Of a stretch of 50,197 nucleotides of DNA, positions 16,403 to 24,094 are shown one piece after another. The DNA comes from Mollicutes bacterium. GTDB taxonomy: Bacteria > Bacillota_I > Bacilli_A > Izemoplasmatales > Izemoplasmataceae. The notes beneath the pieces are model-generated. The model was not told where the DNA came from. It saw nothing but the letters and a program-made list of their open reading frames with translations, and ran no database searches. The translations under genes were made by a program, and so were the position numbers. Positions within the stretch are counted from its first letter, which is position 1. Each line of letters begins with the position of its first letter. The stretch spans positions 1 to 50,197 of the forward strand of contig PWEL01000033.1 in assembly GCA_003553945.1 (NCBI GenBank), in the 5' to 3' direction.

Positions 16403-16882
16403 ATGAAACGATTGCTCTTCGTTACTGTTTTCGCACTAACATTGTTTGCATTCTCCGGTGATTCCATGATCACACCCGATGGTTTCGATGACGACGACCA
16501 CTTCCCCGAATATGTCGTTTACTTCGACGGTATCACACCCGACGGCTTCGATGACGACCACTTCCCCGAATATGTCGTCTACTACGACGACGTCACGCCC
16601 GACGGCTTCGACGACGACCACTTCCCCGAATATGTCGTCTACTTCGACGACATCACGCCCGAGGGCTTCGATGACGACCACTTCCCTGAATATGTCGTCT
16701 ACTTCGACGACATCACGCCCGACGGCTTCGATGACGACCACTTCCCTGAATATGTCGTCTACTTCGACGACATCACGCCCGACGGTTTCGATGACGACCA
16801 CTTCCCTGAATATGTCGTCTACTTCGACGACATCACGCCCGACGGCTTTGACGACGACCACTTCCCCGAATATGTCGTCTAA
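16403..16882 (+). CDS. Secreted tandem-repeat protein, candidate multi-copy peptide pheromone precursor
   Basis: 159 residues: a Sec signal peptide (MKRLLFVTVFALTLFAFSG) followed by seven copies of a 20-residue unit, ITPDGFDDDHFPEYVVYFDD, the last ending at PEYVV. The mature part is extremely acidic and has no cysteine. Size, signal peptide and place beside a divergent RNPP receptor recall papR/nprX-type pheromone genes, but those carry one copy. If processed like PapR, the product would come from the end of each unit, around HFPEYVV. AAGGAGG sits 8 bases ahead of the ATG. Alternatives: a calcium-binding or surface repeat protein, or a bacteriocin precursor. No homologue is known to me. Confidence 0.8.
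   Translation: MKRLLFVTVFALTLFAFSGDSMITPDGFDDDDHFPEYVVYFDGITPDGFDDDHFPEYVVYYDDVTPDGFDDDHFPEYVVYFDDITPEGFDDDHFPEYVVYFDDITPDGFDDDHFPEYVVYFDDITPDGFDDDHFPEYVVYFDDITPDGFDDDHFPEYVV
16469..16879 (+). repeat. Seven 60-bp in-frame tandem repeats
   Basis: Unit 1 is 63 bp (one extra GAC), units 2-6 are 60 bp and unit 7 is 48 bp before the stop. Differences in the core GFDDDHFPEYVV fall at five sites and are all silent; the four amino-acid changes (I/V, D/E, F/Y, D/G) all lie in the linker. Units 5 and 6 differ at a single base, which suggests recent copy-number change. Confidence 0.97.
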
Positions 16883-16911
16883 CAACTAACTCGCTGAAAG
16901 GAGATTCTCAT

Positions 16912-17187
16912 ATGACAAAACAGGAATTCATCGTAGAAATGGATGGTGTGATCGGTACCATCAGGACATACACAAGGAACCCCTTCATGATGGGATATAT
17001 CAAAGAGCTCAAGCGTTCCATCGAGCACGATGATTACGACAAGATCAGGATTGCCCTGGACAAGCTTATTGAATGGTATCAAGAGGAGTATGACAACATC
17101 AAGACCGATGAGTATGTCTTCAATAAGCACATGCACGAAAAGGCTTTCCATATACTGTCAAGGTATCGCGAAGCGCTGCAAAGCTGA
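16912..17187 (+). CDS. Small helical protein cotranscribed with the repeat protein
   Basis: 91 residues, mainly predicted helices with alternating charge, no signal peptide and no membrane segment; I recognise no family. GAAAGGAG precedes the ATG, which lies 29 bases after the precursor stop with no terminator between, so both are read from P1. In peptide systems such a partner may be a processing factor, an immunity protein or a second regulator, but nothing in the sequence picks one. The unit ends at the hairpin 17284-17312; the 96 bases after the stop hold nothing else that I see. Confidence 0.8.
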   Translation: MTKQEFIVEMDGVIGTIRTYTRNPFMMGYIKELKRSIEHDDYDKIRIALDKLIEWYQEEYDNIKTDEYVFNKHMHEKAFHILSRYREALQS

Positions 17188-17283
17188 ATCCATTATTGCT
17201 CCTTCAACGATAGCATAACATCAATATTCATTTCTGTCATCAAGGATTGCCCCCTAATCCCCCTTCCCCTATAGATCCAGACC

Positions 17284-17312
17284 AAAAGAGCCGTCCGGAG
17301 ACGGCTCTTTTC
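17284..17312. terminator. Bidirectional terminator
   Basis: AAAAGAGCCGTC and GACGGCTCTTTT form a 12-bp stem with a 4-base loop, flanked by A-run and T-run, so it serves both the precursor operon and the convergent MMPL gene. Confidence 0.9.
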
Positions 17313-17325
17313 TCATTCCAATCCA

Positions 17326-20094
17326 TCAATCGCTTTTGAAGTCCTTGTTCATTGTCGTCTTTTCCAGAATAGCGTCGAGAAAATGCAGAACCGCCGGAAG
17401 CAGGAGGAGCACGAAGACAACAGAGACTGCCGCCCCTCGAGCCAACAGATATCCGACACTATATATCGCCATCTGCGATGAAACAATGCCCACGGCCAAT
17501 CCAGCGGTGATAAGGATGAGGCCCGATGTGAACACAGTCGGCAGCGAGCGGTTGACAGCCAGCTTCAATGCGTCACTCTTGCCATAGTGATTCCGGAGTT
17601 CCAGATAGCTTGACGAGATAAGGATGCCGTAGTCGACCGTTGCGCCCATCTGGATCGCAGTGACCACAATGTAGGTCATGAAGAAGATCGGCTCGCCTAT
17701 GAGAGCGTTGAAGCCCATGGACATCCAGATGGCCCCTTGAATGATCATCACCAGAATGAAGGGGAGCGTATAGGAACGGAATGTGAGGCCTACAAGAAGG
17801 ACGATCGCACCGACAGTGATGAGACTGATACGGAGAAGGTCCTCGTCAAACGCATCGGCGATATCATAATTGGAGATGACTGTGCCGGCGAAATATGCCT
17901 CCTCGGAGAATATCTCTTCTCCTTCCGAACGCATGAATTCAACAAGATCGAAGGCGTCTTCCCCTTCCGAATCAATCTCAAGGGTGAGGATCATGCGCGT
18001 ATAGGACTCGCCGGCGAACATCTCTTCGGCAAACGCCAGTTCATCGAGGGCATGGTCGAGCATGTCGCGAACATCCTCATCGACAAAGTCCTGCAGGATT
18101 TCGTTGTTTTCAATTTCGCCCTCAATAAACATCAACAAATCCTTTGCGCGTATCGTCTCTTCGGAGATTCCGGCTTCCTCGGCGAAATAAAAGGAGTAGA
18201 GCAGCTTGAAGAAGTCTTCGTCCGCATCTTCAATCTGTTGAGCGGCTTCCTGATAATCATAGGATTCATCCACGGATTCAATGAATGGAACCAATGCATC
18301 CATTGTCTCCCGCTCATCCTCGCTGAGTGTGATCGCCCCCTCATCATCGAGCTCGTCGATGAACAGGATGAGCTCCCCGAGTTCAATCGTCTCCGTGCCG
18401 TCGAAATCTCCGATGAGCAGATCGGTGGCCAAGGCTGCGGCCTGTTGCATGAGGGCCTCATCAGGGTCGTAGTCATCGGAATGATACGCCCAGTAGAGAA
18501 ACAGCATCTCGATCTCGGACATCTCTAGAAAGGCCGCCGCCTCTTCTATGGTATAGTCCTCATCGATTTCATCCTTCAAGACGGCGAACTCGGCGATGAA
18601 ATCGCGTGTCTCTTCATCGAGCGCCTCATCCAGAGGTGCCTCATCAGCGTGCGCATCCAGGAAGGCGACCATATCCCTGACCGCAACGGAGTCTTCCTCA
18701 ATATATCCATGCTCGAGATGATAAAGCCCGAAAAGGGCGCCGGCCATCGTTTCATCCATGCCTGCCATCTCGGCTACGTCCATCGTGTCGAGAGGCGCCA
18801 GCGCCGTAGCCACATAGCTTGCCTGACCCTTGAGGACCCTGTCGCCGTCTATTTCATAATCCTCGAGGCTTTCAATGAACGCCTCTTGTTCTTCAAACAC
18901 ATCGTCATGCGTTTCAATGGTCGCCGTCACGGGCTCGCTGCGGCCGAACATGGCTTCAATCTCATCCGCCCCTTCAATGTCAGGTTCATCGGCGAAGAAA
19001 TACTCATTGGTGGTCTGCACCGCGAACGCAGCGAAAAATATGATGACGGTGAGTACCGGCAATAGTTTCCTGCCTTTCAGGGAAAATCGCGTAAACGGGC
19101 CGCCACGTAGGTTGATTGTCCGTTTGCGGGTCTTGTCGAGAATCCTCGAGCTGACGAGCAGGAGTCCTGGAAGGACCAAGAAGACACTTATGAGCGAGAG
19201 AAGGATTCCTTTCGCAAGGACCACGCCGAGGTCGAGGCCGATCTCGAACGTCATGAAGGTCAAAGCGAGCATGCCGGCGACGGTCGTCAAGGAGCTTGAA
19301 GAGATCGGAGCGATCGACCGTGCCAAGGCTTCCTTCATCGCATCTATGTTGTTTGTGAACCGTTCGCGTTCCTGATGATAGCGGTTGAGAAGGATGATGG
19401 AATAATTCATCGACAGACCGAGCTGGAGCACCGCCGCGACGGACTGGGTGATGTAGGAGACATCGCTCAGGAAATAGTTCGTCCCCATATTGATAATGAT
19501 GGCCATGGTGACGACAACGATGAAGACAGCCGGTTCGAGCCAGGAACGTGATGTAAGCAGGAGAATGCCGAGCACGATGCTGACGGCGAGCACCATGATC
19601 CAAGGGAGCTCGCTGAGCACCGCTTCCTGCAGCTCATAGTTGGCGACCGACGGTCCCGCGAGATAGGCATTATAATCTTCGACAACATCCTTGATATCAA
19701 GGACGACCTGTTCCGCGTCCGGTGAATAATCATCAGCGTCGATTGTCACCTGCAGGAGTGCCGTCCCGCCTCTGGCACGAATATAGTGCTCGGGGGAGTG
19801 TTCGTCAAAAGTGACGAACTGCACATCGTCGAAGTCACCGATCTCCTCCGCTACATCATGGGCCTCCTCGGCGGATACATCCAGCAGCATGACTTCCGCG
19901 GTGCCGGTGCGCCCGAACTCTTCTTCCATCGCCTCGAGACCGAGCGTCGTCTCGGAATCCACAGGAAGATAGTCCGCCATGTCGTAGTTGACTTCGACCC
20001 GCGGCATCAGAAATGCGCTGAACAATGTCAGAACGAGCATGAATCCCATTATATAGAAGCGTTTATCGACGATGAACGAGGCTATCTTATGCAC
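17326..20094 (-). CDS. MMPL/RND-family exporter
   Basis: 922 residues with two repeats of one helix, a large extracytoplasmic domain and five clustered helices (about 15-330 and 360-915). The second outer domain is very acidic and alpha-helical (about 370-720). Markers are NYDMADYLP after helix 1, and QLGLSMNYSIILLNRY and QMGATVDYGILISSSY, the proton-path helices of MMPL proteins. It should export a lipid, peptide or drug using the proton gradient. The start is GTG 20094, with GGGGGTGATGTA ahead. It shares its control region with a divergent TetR regulator (20227), the usual sign of a ligand-induced efflux pump. Confidence 0.92.
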   Translation of the reverse strand: MHKIASFIVDKRFYIMGFMLVLTLFSAFLMPRVEVNYDMADYLPVDSETTLGLEAMEEEFGRTGTAEVMLLDVSAEEAHDVAEEIGDFDDVQFVTFDEHSPEHYIRARGGTALLQVTIDADDYSPDAEQVVLDIKDVVEDYNAYLAGPSVANYELQEAVLSELPWIMVLAVSIVLGILLLTSRSWLEPAVFIVVVTMAIIINMGTNYFLSDVSYITQSVAAVLQLGLSMNYSIILLNRYHQERERFTNNIDAMKEALARSIAPISSSSLTTVAGMLALTFMTFEIGLDLGVVLAKGILLSLISVFLVLPGLLLVSSRILDKTRKRTINLRGGPFTRFSLKGRKLLPVLTVIIFFAAFAVQTTNEYFFADEPDIEGADEIEAMFGRSEPVTATIETHDDVFEEQEAFIESLEDYEIDGDRVLKGQASYVATALAPLDTMDVAEMAGMDETMAGALFGLYHLEHGYIEEDSVAVRDMVAFLDAHADEAPLDEALDEETRDFIAEFAVLKDEIDEDYTIEEAAAFLEMSEIEMLFLYWAYHSDDYDPDEALMQQAAALATDLLIGDFDGTETIELGELILFIDELDDEGAITLSEDERETMDALVPFIESVDESYDYQEAAQQIEDADEDFFKLLYSFYFAEEAGISEETIRAKDLLMFIEGEIENNEILQDFVDEDVRDMLDHALDELAFAEEMFAGESYTRMILTLEIDSEGEDAFDLVEFMRSEGEEIFSEEAYFAGTVISNYDIADAFDEDLLRISLITVGAIVLLVGLTFRSYTLPFILVMIIQGAIWMSMGFNALIGEPIFFMTYIVVTAIQMGATVDYGILISSSYLELRNHYGKSDALKLAVNRSLPTVFTSGLILITAGLAVGIVSSQMAIYSVGYLLARGAAVSVVFVLLLLPAVLHFLDAILEKTTMNKDFKSD

Positions 20095-20114
20095 TACATC
20101 ACCCCCTTTTCATG

Positions 20115-20165
20115 TTGACTTATGCGACACGTGAGTAATATAATACATATTATCCAATCATACAA
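20115..20165. promoter_or_regulatory. Overlapping divergent promoters of the MMPL and TetR genes
   Basis: Plus strand: TTGACT (20115-20120), 18 bases, TATAAT (20139-20144) to the TetR gene. Minus strand: TTGTAT (20160-20165), 17 bases, TATATT (20137-20142) to the MMPL gene. The -10 elements overlap. ATAATA-CA-TATTAT and CACGTG are small dyads here that could be the TetR operator. Confidence 0.75.
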
Positions 20166-20226
20166 CACCAGAGACTTTCAAGTTGTGTCTTTTTACTCAG
20201 AATATTCTTTTTTGTGGAGGTCTTAC

Positions 20227-20784
20227 ATGGATAGACGTGTCCGAAAAAGCCGGGAGGCCATAAAAAAAGCGTTGCTGATAATGTTGAAGCGTGAGGAGCT
20301 GCAACAGATCTCTGTCAAGACGCTCACGGAAATCGCCGATGTCAATCGCAAGACATTCTATAACCACTTCTTCGACATCTACAGCGTCCTTGATGCCATC
20401 GAAGGCGATATCACTCACGTCATCCTCACACGGATGGCCGGTTATGACTACACAGACCTTTCCAAGAACCCCACGCCCTTCCTCAAAGAAATCACCGAAG
20501 AGCTCAACGCCAACGAGGACTTCAACCATCTCTTCATCCATCCGAGGCTTTCGAACCGCATCCTGAGTAGAATCAAACGGACGTTGAAAGACGAACTGAC
20601 CACCTTCTACAGAAACCGCTACCAGAAAGACCCCACCGCTTTTTCCTTCGCGCTTTCATTCGTGATTTCCGGCGCGCTCGATACCTATCAGGAATGGTTC
20701 CATTCCGACCGCTCGATCAGTCTCGAGACCCTAACTGAGAACATCAGTTCGCTCATTGCGGGCGGCATCCGCTCCACGTTATGA
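20227..20784 (+). CDS. TetR-family regulator
   Basis: 185 residues. The N-terminal helix-turn-helix (about 10-55) reads KTLTEIADVNRKTFYNHF, the usual TetR recognition helix with TFYNHF, and the rest is the helical ligand-binding part of the type seen in AcrR/DhaS-like members. I chose ATG 20227 (GGAGG 6 bases ahead) over the longer frame from 20122, whose first 35 codons are promoter DNA. Most likely it represses the divergent MMPL exporter and itself. It ends at a hairpin shared with the convergent M20 gene. Confidence 0.9.
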   Translation: MDRRVRKSREAIKKALLIMLKREELQQISVKTLTEIADVNRKTFYNHFFDIYSVLDAIEGDITHVILTRMAGYDYTDLSKNPTPFLKEITEELNANEDFNHLFIHPRLSNRILSRIKRTLKDELTTFYRNRYQKDPTAFSFALSFVISGALDTYQEWFHSDRSISLETLTENISSLIAGGIRSTL

Positions 20785-20809
20785 AAAACTCCCGTTCAAG
20801 GGAGTTTTA
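20785..20809. terminator. Bidirectional terminator between TetR and M20 genes
   Basis: AAAACTCCC and GGGAGTTTT pair over five bases (GTTCA), with A/T-rich flanks on both sides. Confidence 0.85.
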
Positions 20810-21979
20810 ATAAAGGCCGAGGTGCTCGCCGATGCGAATCAACGCACCTAGACCGTTGCCGAGCGCTTGAGGGGTGAAGTCGAATCGGCTGCTGTGGAGG
20901 GGGGGAATGAATCCTTCCTGCGCATTGCGGCTGCCGAGCATGAAGAAGAACGAAGGGACATGCTGTGAGAAGTAGGCGAAATCCTCCGCCAGCAAAAGCG
21001 GCGGCAGGGGTTCGACCTCGAATTCAGAAAATACGGGCACAATGCTTTCATAAAGGTCCGCATCGTTGATAAGCGGTGGATAGAGCGCGCGGATGTCGCT
21101 TGTCACCTTGACATCAAAGGCGTGCTCGATGCCGGCGTCTATACGGCGCATGCTTCTTTCAAGGGTTTCGAAATCCGAGTGATTGAAGGTCCGGATGCTC
21201 CCTTCGAGGTAGGCATCCTTGCCGATGACATTACGGGCATCGCCGGCGCGGAGAGTGCCTACGTTCAGCACTGCGGCATGTTCTTTCGCGACACTGCGGC
21301 CGGGAAGCGTCTGATACTGCGTGATCAGCTGCGCGGCGGCGAGAATCGCATCGTTGCCGCGGTGCGGCTGCGCACCATGAGCGTTCATTCCCTCGATGTG
21401 GATGTCGAACTCACCGTCCTGGCCCATGAGAAGCCCCTTGCGCACGCCGATCTTGCCTTCCTCGATTTCAGGATAGAGATGGAAGCCGAACATGGCCTCG
21501 ACATTGTAGCGTTCGAGCACGTCGGCTTCTATGAAATGCCGGGCGCCGCCGGCGGTCTCTTCAGCGGGCTGGAAAATCAACGTGACGGAACGCTTGAGCT
21601 CGAGTTCGGAAAGAAAACGGGCGAAGGCGAGGACGATGGCCATGTGTCCGTCATGCCCGCACGCGTGCATGAAGCCTTCGTGCTCGGACATTCCTTCTTG
21701 TGGCGCCTCCTGAATCTGAAGGGCGTCCATGTCCGCCCGGAAAGCGAACGACCTCGGATCCATGCCTTCCTTGTAAGCGACAATGCCTGTGCCTGCGACA
21801 CTCTCTATATCGTAACCGAACGTTTCAAGCTGACGCTTTATATACGCATGTGTCCTATATACATCGAAATCAATCTCCGGAATGCGGTGGAGGTCGCTAC
21901 GATAGCGCTCCATGCTCTCCTGGAGTGATTCAGTGTAGCCTGATGAACGCGCTTGCCTCAGTGTCTCTAGTCTTTCCAT
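20807..21979 (-). CDS. M20D amidohydrolase under lysine control, probable N-acetyldiaminopimelate deacetylase
   Basis: 390-residue zinc hydrolase of the M20D family. Metal ligands are visible in HACGHDGHMA (about 105), PAEETAGG (about 140), the GFHLYPEI histidine (about 170) and PPLHSSRFDF near the C-terminus; NAHGAQPHRG marks the inserted dimer domain. Family members cut N-acyl amino acids, hippurate or N-acetyl-L,L-diaminopimelate. The lysine riboswitch upstream (22050-22190) argues for the last, a step of lysine/diaminopimelate synthesis. ATG 21979 follows AGGTGATAATT; a GTG at 21988 lies inside that site. It is a single-gene unit. Confidence 0.9.
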   Translation of the reverse strand: MERLETLRQARSSGYTESLQESMERYRSDLHRIPEIDFDVYRTHAYIKRQLETFGYDIESVAGTGIVAYKEGMDPRSFAFRADMDALQIQEAPQEGMSEHEGFMHACGHDGHMAIVLAFARFLSELELKRSVTLIFQPAEETAGGARHFIEADVLERYNVEAMFGFHLYPEIEEGKIGVRKGLLMGQDGEFDIHIEGMNAHGAQPHRGNDAILAAAQLITQYQTLPGRSVAKEHAAVLNVGTLRAGDARNVIGKDAYLEGSIRTFNHSDFETLERSMRRIDAGIEHAFDVKVTSDIRALYPPLINDADLYESIVPVFSEFEVEPLPPLLLAEDFAYFSQHVPSFFFMLGSRNAQEGFIPPLHSSRFDFTPQALGNGLGALIRIGEHLGLY

Positions 21980-21993
21980 AATTATCACCTATA

Positions 21994-22027
21994 TAAAAAT
22001 CCACGAGCTTTTTCAAGGCTCGTGGAT
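21994..22027 (-). terminator. Expression-platform terminator of the lysine riboswitch
   Basis: ATCCACGAGC and GCTCGTGGAT form a 10-bp stem followed by TTTTTATAT on the minus strand, just ahead of the M20 ribosome binding site. Its place between aptamer and gene fits control by premature termination. Confidence 0.88.
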
Positions 22028-22049
22028 GCATATCTCTCAACATGCCCCC

Positions 22050-22190
22050 ACTTCATAAAAGCACATTCTCTTCCTCCGGGCAGAGGGCGAGAACAGCCCT
22101 GGGCCTCTTAGACCCAGCACCAGCATGCGCTTCGGCGCTTGTCCCTTTCTCTGTCGATACTCATGACAAGCGCAGCCTCTTTTATAAAGC
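22050..22190 (-). promoter_or_regulatory. Lysine riboswitch (L box)
   Basis: Reading the minus strand, the L-box hallmarks occur in order: AGAGG-CTGCG, GAGTA, AAGCGCCGAAG, GCTGG, GGGCTGTT and GGAGGAAGAG. The outer P1 helix is formed by CTTTATAAAAG (22179-22189) and CTTTTATGAAG (22050-22060), with one G-U. It is followed by a terminator (21994-22027) and the M20 gene. High lysine should cause termination. Confidence 0.88.
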
Positions 22191-22203
22191 TCATTTTCAT
22201 GTA

Positions 22204-22232
22204 ACTCTAACACGGGGCGACGCTTGTGTCAA
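22204..22232 (-). promoter_or_regulatory. Promoter of the lysine-riboswitch unit
   Basis: TTGACA (22227-22232), 17 bases, TAGAGT (22204-22209), starting a leader of about 220 bases. It lies against the end of the CPBP gene (22247). Confidence 0.85.
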
Positions 22233-22246
22233 TAGATGCACTTACG

Positions 22247-23095
22247 CTATGGCCGACGTGGATTCGTCGGCCGAAGCCGATGCAGACGCCAGAGACTCAA
22301 AGGAAGGAGTAAGAATACGAAAAGATAGGAGATATAGGTTTCAAGGCCGGGGACCGCTGTCAAAAGCCAGTCGAGGTCGCCGCGCTGAAACAGCGTCGAA
22401 AACCCGTTGTGCACAAAATGGATGGTGATCGGCACCCATAGCGAGGCGGTCCATATGAAGGACAGTCCGATGACGAGACCGAGGGTGAAAGCGTAAAGGC
22501 CGTCGATGACGTTCATCTGATAGACAGCGAACAGGAAGGATGTCAATACGAGGCTCGTCCAGAGCGACGCACGATGTTGTTCGAAGACTCTGAAGAGGAT
22601 GCCCCGGAAGAAGATCTCCTCGAAGAACGGCGCGAAAACAACCACCGCGAACATCATCGGCATGACCTCGCTCTCGGCGATCACTTCAAAACGCGACTGG
22701 AGCGCGGCAAGGGTTTCGGGGAACATTCGGCGTGTGACGCGCAGGACCATTTCACTGAGGAATACTGTCGAAATGCCGATGAAGACGGCGAGCATCAAAC
22801 TTTTCCCTTTCGGGGGATAGAATCGGGAATGCTTGAAGAAATCGCGTCTCGAGATATAGCGGACAAATGCATAGAGAAGGGATACAACCATGATGACAAG
22901 CAACAATCCGTAGAAATCCTGACGGAAGAGCCATTCAGTGACGGTCTCATCCCCGATTTCCATGCCCGCCGATCGCAGGATGAAAAGAACAGTCCTGATC
23001 AGATAGCGGAGGAATATGTCGAGAAAAAAGGCGGTCAACGCAAGAAACAGGACAATGAAGAAGAGTCTGGCTGTGAATACTGCAGTGGGTTTCAC
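22247..23095 (-). CDS. CPBP-family intramembrane protein with altered active site
   Basis: 282 residues, about eight membrane helices. The CPBP (Abi, Rce1-like) motifs are FFEEIFFRG (about 165) and HFVHNGFS (about 238). The second motif, normally FxxxH, reads FAVYQ, so one catalytic histidine is replaced by glutamine and protease activity is doubtful. The start is GTG 23095; GTGA overlaps the stop of the methyltransferase gene (23092), so the two are translationally coupled. CPBP proteins process prenylated or peptide substrates or protect against bacteriocins; which applies here cannot be told. Confidence 0.88.
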   Translation of the reverse strand: MKPTAVFTARLFFIVLFLALTAFFLDIFLRYLIRTVLFILRSAGMEIGDETVTEWLFRQDFYGLLLVIMVVSLLYAFVRYISRRDFFKHSRFYPPKGKSLMLAVFIGISTVFLSEMVLRVTRRMFPETLAALQSRFEVIAESEVMPMMFAVVVFAPFFEEIFFRGILFRVFEQHRASLWTSLVLTSFLFAVYQMNVIDGLYAFTLGLVIGLSFIWTASLWVPITIHFVHNGFSTLFQRGDLDWLLTAVPGLETYISYLFVFLLLPLSLWRLHRLRPTNPRRP

Positions 23096-23766
23096 GCACG
23101 ACCCTCTTTTTTCTTCAGAAGGTAGATCCGGTTCACATGGGACCCTTCGGCACCGAGATGGACGCGGTGCTCATGCACACAGTAAAACAAGGGAGAGAAC
23201 AACGACCTCCAGGCATCGTCATCGAGGTTCAAGAGGTACAGACCGCTACTTTCCTGATAAAGCGGCCCCTCGACATGCTCGAGCCCTTCTTCGAGCGCCG
23301 GTCTCTCAAGATATGCGTTGACTTTGACGAATACTCTGCCGTCCGCTTTCAGAATGCGGGCGATGGCTTCAAGCGTGCGCGAGGCAACCTCTAGGGAAAG
23401 ATTGTCGAGGATGTTCGACAGGATGACGCCGTCGAAGCTCTGTTCAGGCATTTCCCCAAGTATCTCGACAGAACCTTTCCTTGTCGTGGCACACCTTTCG
23501 GACAATGCAAACAAGGCCTCCGCTGTCTTCAAAGCCTCCCCGGATAAATCCACGGCGACACATTCCGCATTGAACTGTTTCGCGAGACGAAGAAGCATCA
23601 TCCCGCTGCCGCAGCCGAAATCGAGGAAGCGTCCATCCTTGCATCCTATCCAGTCCAGCCCTTCATCGATTGCCGCATATCCCGTGCTGTCGACATCACG
23701 AAGGGAGGACGACATCTTCGCGAACACATCATCCCAGTAGGCTTTAGTCTTTTGATAATCATCCAT
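23092..23766 (-). CDS. Class I SAM-dependent methyltransferase
   Basis: 224 residues. Motif I is FLDFGCGSGMMLLRLA (about 47-62), the acidic end of strand 2 is VAVDLSGEAL (about 70-79), and motif IV is FDGVILSNILDNL (about 111-123), close to the UbiE/Coq5 and trans-aconitate type. The substrate is unknown. ATG 23766 follows AGGTGGTTGC; the longer frame adds ten codons without a site. It is coupled to the CPBP gene by a 4-base overlap. Confidence 0.88.
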   Translation of the reverse strand: MDDYQKTKAYWDDVFAKMSSSLRDVDSTGYAAIDEGLDWIGCKDGRFLDFGCGSGMMLLRLAKQFNAECVAVDLSGEALKTAEALFALSERCATTRKGSVEILGEMPEQSFDGVILSNILDNLSLEVASRTLEAIARILKADGRVFVKVNAYLERPALEEGLEHVEGPLYQESSGLYLLNLDDDAWRSLFSPLFYCVHEHRVHLGAEGSHVNRIYLLKKKEGRA

Positions 23767-23810
23767 GCAACCACCTCGTCTGTATCTTACCACCACTTGG
23801 CATGATCCGC

Positions 23811-23836
23811 AAAAAAGAGCGCCGTGAAAGGCGCTC
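23811..23836 (-). terminator. Terminator of the ArsR-permease operon
   Basis: GAGCGCC and GGCGCTC pair over six bases, followed on the minus strand by six T, right after the thioredoxin-like gene. Confidence 0.9.
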
Positions 23837-23841
23837 CTTTT

Positions 23842-24075
23842 TCATTCGGAGAGTAGCTTCTTGAGCTTCTTTGTCGAAGGGACGCGGCCGGAGATCTTGA
23901 CATGCTCATTGACGACAAGCGCCGGGGTCTGCATGACGCTGTAGTCCGCGATGGCATTGATATCGGTCACTTTCTCGAATGTCGCTTCTTCCTCCAGTTC
24001 ATCGACCGCACGTCTCACGCGACGCTCGAGCGCGTCACAGCGTTTGCAGCCTTTGCCGAGAATCTTGATGTTCAT
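23842..24075 (-). CDS. Thioredoxin-like small redox protein (redox-active disulfide protein 2 type)
   Basis: 77 residues with the family start MNIKILGKGCKRCDALE; CKRC (about 10-13) is the redox CxxC, and TPALVVNEHVKISGRVPS is the thioredoxin-fold second half with its cis-proline. Such proteins regularly follow DUF318/ArsP permeases and are thought to supply electrons or carry a thiol-bound metalloid. Third gene of the arsR-permease operon, 19 bases after the permease, with AAGGAGGGG ahead. Confidence 0.9.
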   Translation of the reverse strand: MNIKILGKGCKRCDALERRVRRAVDELEEEATFEKVTDINAIADYSVMQTPALVVNEHVKISGRVPSTKKLKKLLSE

Positions 24076-24094
24076 AGAACCCCTCCTTTTCGTA

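Noticed and set aside
16469-16879. CRISPR array
   Set aside because: The repeats are directly joined, have no spacers and form a coding frame; no cas genes are near.
16436-16889. Long open frames on the opposite strand and in the second forward frame across the repeat array
   Set aside because: A 60-bp repeat without stops in a given frame stays open by construction. Only the frame from 16403 has a signal peptide, a binding site and silent-only variation in its core.
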